From: JBBQLG01 sp964251665
GTDB lineage: Bacteria > Bacteroidota > Bacteroidia > Cytophagales > Spirosomataceae
Direction of reading: 5' to 3'
NCBI GenBank assembly: GCA_964251665.1
Contig: CAXUKO010000002.1
Coordinates: 124,001 to 188,000, forward strand
Length of the DNA: 64,000 bases
Part shown: positions 61,352 through 64,000 of the stretch, piece by piece
How the letters are laid out: each line of letters opens with the position of its first letter
How positions within the stretch are numbered: the first letter of the stretch is position 1
The notes under the pieces: model-generated
Databases searched by the model: none
Told to the model about the DNA's origin: nothing
Seen by the model: the letters and a program-made list of their open reading frames with translations, nothing else
Made by a program: the position numbers and the translations under genes

Positions 61352-62668
61352 TTAGCGTTTTAGGATCACCATTTCTACGCGCCGGTTCTCCGGGCAGTAA
61401 TTAGGGGGCGGGCAATCGCGGTTTAACGGGCGTGACTCGCCGAAATAAGCCGTCCTGACCCGCTCGGACCGGATGTTTTGGCTTGATAGGTAATTTTTCA
61501 CCGCCACCACCCGTCAGCGTGACAGGTCCAGATTTTCCCGCTCGTCGCCGATAAGGTCGGTATGCCCTTCAAGCCGGATTTCGGCGAGGGGATTAGCCTG
61601 CATCCACCGCGCCAGTTCGTTTAGATCGTCAAATGAGTCGGCCAGCAGTACCGACGCCGACTGGTCGAAGTTGACCAGTAACCGAATGGGTTTGTTCGCC
61701 GGTAAACCGGCGAACCGGCCGACCGGTGCTGATAGCTGGTGAACGTGCACCGGGTCGGGCGCAGGGGGCATAGGTGCTGGTTCTGGTGGTTCCTGAGCAG
61801 GTTCCGGGCGGGTACGGGCCGCGCGGGTTCGGCGGGTTTTGCCGGTCAGGTTGAACCCCAGCCGGGCGGTCAGCATAAAGACGGCATTTTGATAATCAAC
61901 CCGATTCTGGCCTACGATGCGCCCGTTCTCAACAAATGAATGGAGTTCGCTGAATACTGTGGGTTGCACAATGGGCAGATGCACCGACGCGGCCAGTTCA
62001 ATGGGGAATTCCGAACTGGTCAGACCGATTTCGGGCATGACGAGCCAGTTCTGCTGTAGTGTCTGCGGATACATCTCGATAATGGTGCCGCTGCTACCCG
62101 ATACGTAGTTTAGGGGCCTGAGGTCGGGCAGGGGAACGGCGTAGGTGCCGCGTAGGTAGCGGAAGTCACGACCTATCATCACTCCCAGCCGGGTAAACCA
62201 CTGCAACCCCTGCCCCTGGATGTCCCAAAACCGCCCAATCGACAGGCTGGCACCGGTCGATTGAAGATGCCGTCGGATGCTGGGGGTGCAGTTAACCGGA
62301 ATGCGAAATCCGCGACTGGACGGGTAGTTTAGCGTGTAGGTCTGCTCCTGCATGGATACATTGGCAAACAGCATCCAGCCCGCCGTCTGACTCCGGTCGG
62401 TCAGGCGGTACTGTAGGCCCAGGCTTAGCTGCCGGTTAGTGCCGTTGCAGGGTACCAAATGCCCCGCGTCGTCGTAACATTCGGGGTTTTGGACGTTTTC
62501 GGCCTTCAGTTGATACGGCCCGTTCAGTACCGTGACGGTGGGCTGCGGAAAGGTAGCACTCACCCCATAGCCTGCCAGTATAGAAACCATCCCCCGCCGG
62601 GGTACGGTTGTCTGGCCTGAAGCCAGTAACGGACTGAGCAAAAGCACCAGTAGAAGTAGACGGGTCAT
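61352..62668 (-). pseudogene. OmpA-family outer-membrane protein interrupted by an in-frame TGA
   Basis: The reading frame from 62668 encodes a signal peptide (LLLLVLLLSPLLASGQ), a beta-barrel-like region, a Pro/Glu-rich linker (PEPAQEPPEPAPMPPAPDPV) and the start of an OmpA C-terminal domain (FDQSASVLLADSFDDLNELA, EIRLEGHTDLIGDEREN). It then stops at a TGA (61514-61516) directly after NLDLSR. Beyond it the same frame continues for 53 codons with clear OmpA sequence (RVVAVKNYLSSQNIRSERV, then YFGESRPLNRDCPPPNYCPE, and NRRVEMVILKR) to a TAA at 61352. In homologs an Arg codon is expected at the TGA position, so a CGA-to-TGA nonsense change is the simplest explanation. The truncated 384-residue protein probably lacks peptidoglycan binding. 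Confidence 0.82.
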
Positions 62669-62679
62669 AGACAGTGGGT

Positions 62680-63132
62680 TTAAGTGTACTTCAACCGAAA
62701 GCGTCCTGCTTTTACATGGAGCGTTTCTGGTGCTGTGGTAGCATTCGTGTAGAAATAGGTATCAAATTCGAACGTTCCTTCGACTACTTTACCGTCGAAT
62801 TTATTGATGGTGCATGTACCCGTTCCTCCTGCGTAATATTTTCCAGTGCCATTACTATACGAAGCATAAGTAATCTGGAGCAATCCAGACTGGCCGGTTA
62901 ATGCCGTTTTAGTCGTAAAAACCAGCTCTTTGGCCATATCTGGATAAGCTGCCAGAATAAACGTTGACTTGTAGGAACCCGAACTGGATGCCAGATAAGT
63001 ATTGCCTTCGAACTTGAATGATTCGCTGCCTACTGTTGCATAAACGTAATAGGCCGGTTCTGTTTCCTGTTGTTTGCATCCATTCAGCAGGAGCATCAAT
63101 GGCAGTACAATGAAGTAGTGGCTAAGTTTCAT
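62680..63132 (-). CDS. Small lipoprotein, hypothetical
   Basis: A 150-residue lipoprotein (lipobox LLLNGCKQQE) with a beta-rich mature part (YYVYATVGSESFKFEGN, GKVVEGTFEFDTYFYTNATT), typical of the secreted DUF6252-like beta-sandwich proteins of Bacteroidota. Function unknown. It lies 11 bp from the start of the interrupted OmpA-family gene. Confidence 0.7.
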   Translation of the reverse strand: MKLSHYFIVLPLMLLLNGCKQQETEPAYYVYATVGSESFKFEGNTYLASSSGSYKSTFILAAYPDMAKELVFTTKTALTGQSGLLQITYASYSNGTGKYYAGGTGTCTINKFDGKVVEGTFEFDTYFYTNATTAPETLHVKAGRFRLKYT

Positions 63133-63164
63133 AGTTTTGTGGATAGTGATGGGTATGGCCGCCG

Positions 63165-63686
63165 TTACCGTCTACAATTGAGCGTTGGCTCGGCCAGAAA
63201 CACCCAGCCGCGCTCGGTTTGGAGGCAACGGTGAGTACGGAGTTCGTATTCCAGCCCATTCCAGCGAAACAGAGCTTTCACATCGGAGAATTTTAACCCC
63301 TGCATATCCTGCTGATCAAAGGTACTGGTCACGAATTCGGCCTTCGACCAGTCCTGCAACCCGCATTCGAGGGCTTGCTGGCGAATTTTGGCAAAGCTGG
63401 CCTCCAGTTCGGGGCGGTCAACGGTAAAAAACGTCAGTAGAATCTGCTGAGATTCTGTTTTGAGCGTTTCTGTCAGTTTATCATCGTCTTTAATGCTTTT
63501 GAGTAGATTATCGCGGTCGGCATCGGTGTAGATGTGCTCATCGAAGGCCGCCTTATTATCGTCCTGTAGAGCATCGAAGAGCACTTTACCCAAGCCTTGT
63601 GGCGTTTCGCTGGTTTCGTTTTTGTTAGAGCAGCCAGTAGTCAGGAGTAGCAACGTCAGGCAGGTAAGAAGGGTATGAATTTTCAT
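63165..63686 (-). CDS. Lipoprotein, hypothetical
   Basis: A 173-residue lipoprotein (lipobox LLLTTGCSNK). The mature part is helical and charged (DNKAAFDEHIYTDADRDNLL, KIRQQALECGLQDWSKAEFV). No family is recognised. It is one of a run of minus-strand lipoprotein genes that includes 62680 and 63725. Confidence 0.7.
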   Translation of the reverse strand: MKIHTLLTCLTLLLLTTGCSNKNETSETPQGLGKVLFDALQDDNKAAFDEHIYTDADRDNLLKSIKDDDKLTETLKTESQQILLTFFTVDRPELEASFAKIRQQALECGLQDWSKAEFVTSTFDQQDMQGLKFSDVKALFRWNGLEYELRTHRCLQTERGWVFLAEPTLNCRR

Positions 63687-63724
63687 GGTATGGATAGAAT
63701 TGATTACGGTTAAAAGATGACTGG

Positions 63725-64000
63725 CTACTCCGTTTTTATCATGGCCTGAACGGGTACAGCGACAATACTGGCCGTTGTAATACCCCCTACGGGTTGCCAG
63801 CCTTCTGCCATAGCCTGATTTACCTTTGCTTCAAACGCATGCACATACGTATCATAATCACGCTCGTACTTCGAGTTTGGCAAGAGGTAAATAACCCGGT
63901 ATTGAGCGTGGGGTTTCCCGGTTGCTGCGGTCGTTTCAGAACCGGAGCCGGGAAGGCTTTTGCTCTGGTTCGATGGCTGGCAGGCTGTAAGCAACCATAG
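63725..64000 (-). CDS. DUF1737-like lipoprotein, partial (runs off window)
   Basis: The frame is open to the right edge of the window, so the true N-terminus lies beyond it. The visible start reads LWLLTACQPS, the end of a lipoprotein signal with Cys. The mature part (YRVIYLLPNSKYERDYDTYV, VNQAMAEGWQPVGGITTASI) has the G-W-x-P-x-G-G pattern of DUF1737, found in many small bacterial proteins. Function unknown. Confidence 0.65.
   Translation of the reverse strand, partial: LWLLTACQPSNQSKSLPGSGSETTAATGKPHAQYRVIYLLPNSKYERDYDTYVHAFEAKVNQAMAEGWQPVGGITTASIVAVPVQAMIKTE

Overview
The window looks like a chromosomal segment of a Bacteroidota (Cytophagales) bacterium, most plausibly Spirosoma or a near relative. 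The reasons are a GC content a little above 50%, Bacteroidota-type promoter boxes (TAnnTTTG), many lipoproteins with short LxxC signals, stand-alone LytTR regulators, an outer-membrane beta-barrel protein, a VPS10/Asp-box exoprotein and a ThuA/PVC-type fusion. The genus is inferred from gene style only. There are no rRNA genes, phage, insertion sequences or CRISPR arrays.

Layout. 1-5.1 kb: 5' end of a WD40-like gene, an Sfp-type phosphopantetheinyl transferase, a hicBA toxin-antitoxin pair and a SWIM-SNF2 helicase. 5.2-9.3 kb: a SirB1-like protein, then galE, rmlB and rmlA (nucleotide-sugar supply). 9.7-19.4 kb: a hypothetical gene with a small membrane protein, acyl-CoA ligase, phosphoesterase, glycosyltransferase, bioB, OYE reductase, zinc metallopeptidase and amidase. 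19.4-23.9 kb: a WYL regulator diverges from an untranslated region of about 650 nt holding tRNA-like pieces, followed by an SPFH/slipin gene and rtcB. 24.1-25.0 kb: a VapBC-type pair, an orphan antitoxin and a 22-codon toxin stump. 25.1-31.4 kb: clpB and a large Asp-box exoprotein. 31.7-41.6 kb: membrane and lipid-related genes, xseBA and pheS. 41.9-49.4 kb: two LytTR genes, an outer-membrane barrel, radA, a Txe/YoeB pair, an NRDE protein, a thioredoxin, a hydrolase and an AraC regulator. 49.5-55.9 kb: sugar isomerase/epimerase, Gfo/Idh/MocA oxidoreductase, GNAT and a giant ThuA-PVC-HEAT-CARDB-cupredoxin lipoprotein, probably one carbohydrate-use locus. 56-64 kb: a Lys/Ala-rich protein, a SpoU methyltransferase and a run of lipoproteins, including a formylglycine-generating enzyme and an OmpA-family gene interrupted by an in-frame TGA.

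The most remarkable locus is 19.4-23.9 kb. Between the WYL regulator and slipin-rtcB lie two tRNA-like modules with their halves in swapped order (T-arm, acceptor 3' strand, short linker, acceptor 5' strand, D-arm). The first module has canonical spacing and nearly all tRNA tertiary-contact bases. It reads as a circularly permuted tRNA opened in the anticodon loop, which is the shape of a tRNA nicked by an anticodon nuclease and the type of substrate RtcB ligates. I propose an RNA-repair/RNA-sensing system with an RNA mimic of a broken tRNA.

A second theme is intergenic inverted repeats. At least eight hairpin elements with arms of about 20-40 bp occur between or at the ends of genes. Two share one sequence family (5.0 kb and inside the 3' end of xseA), and several are built of two self-complementary units in head-to-head order, as in BIME/REP elements.
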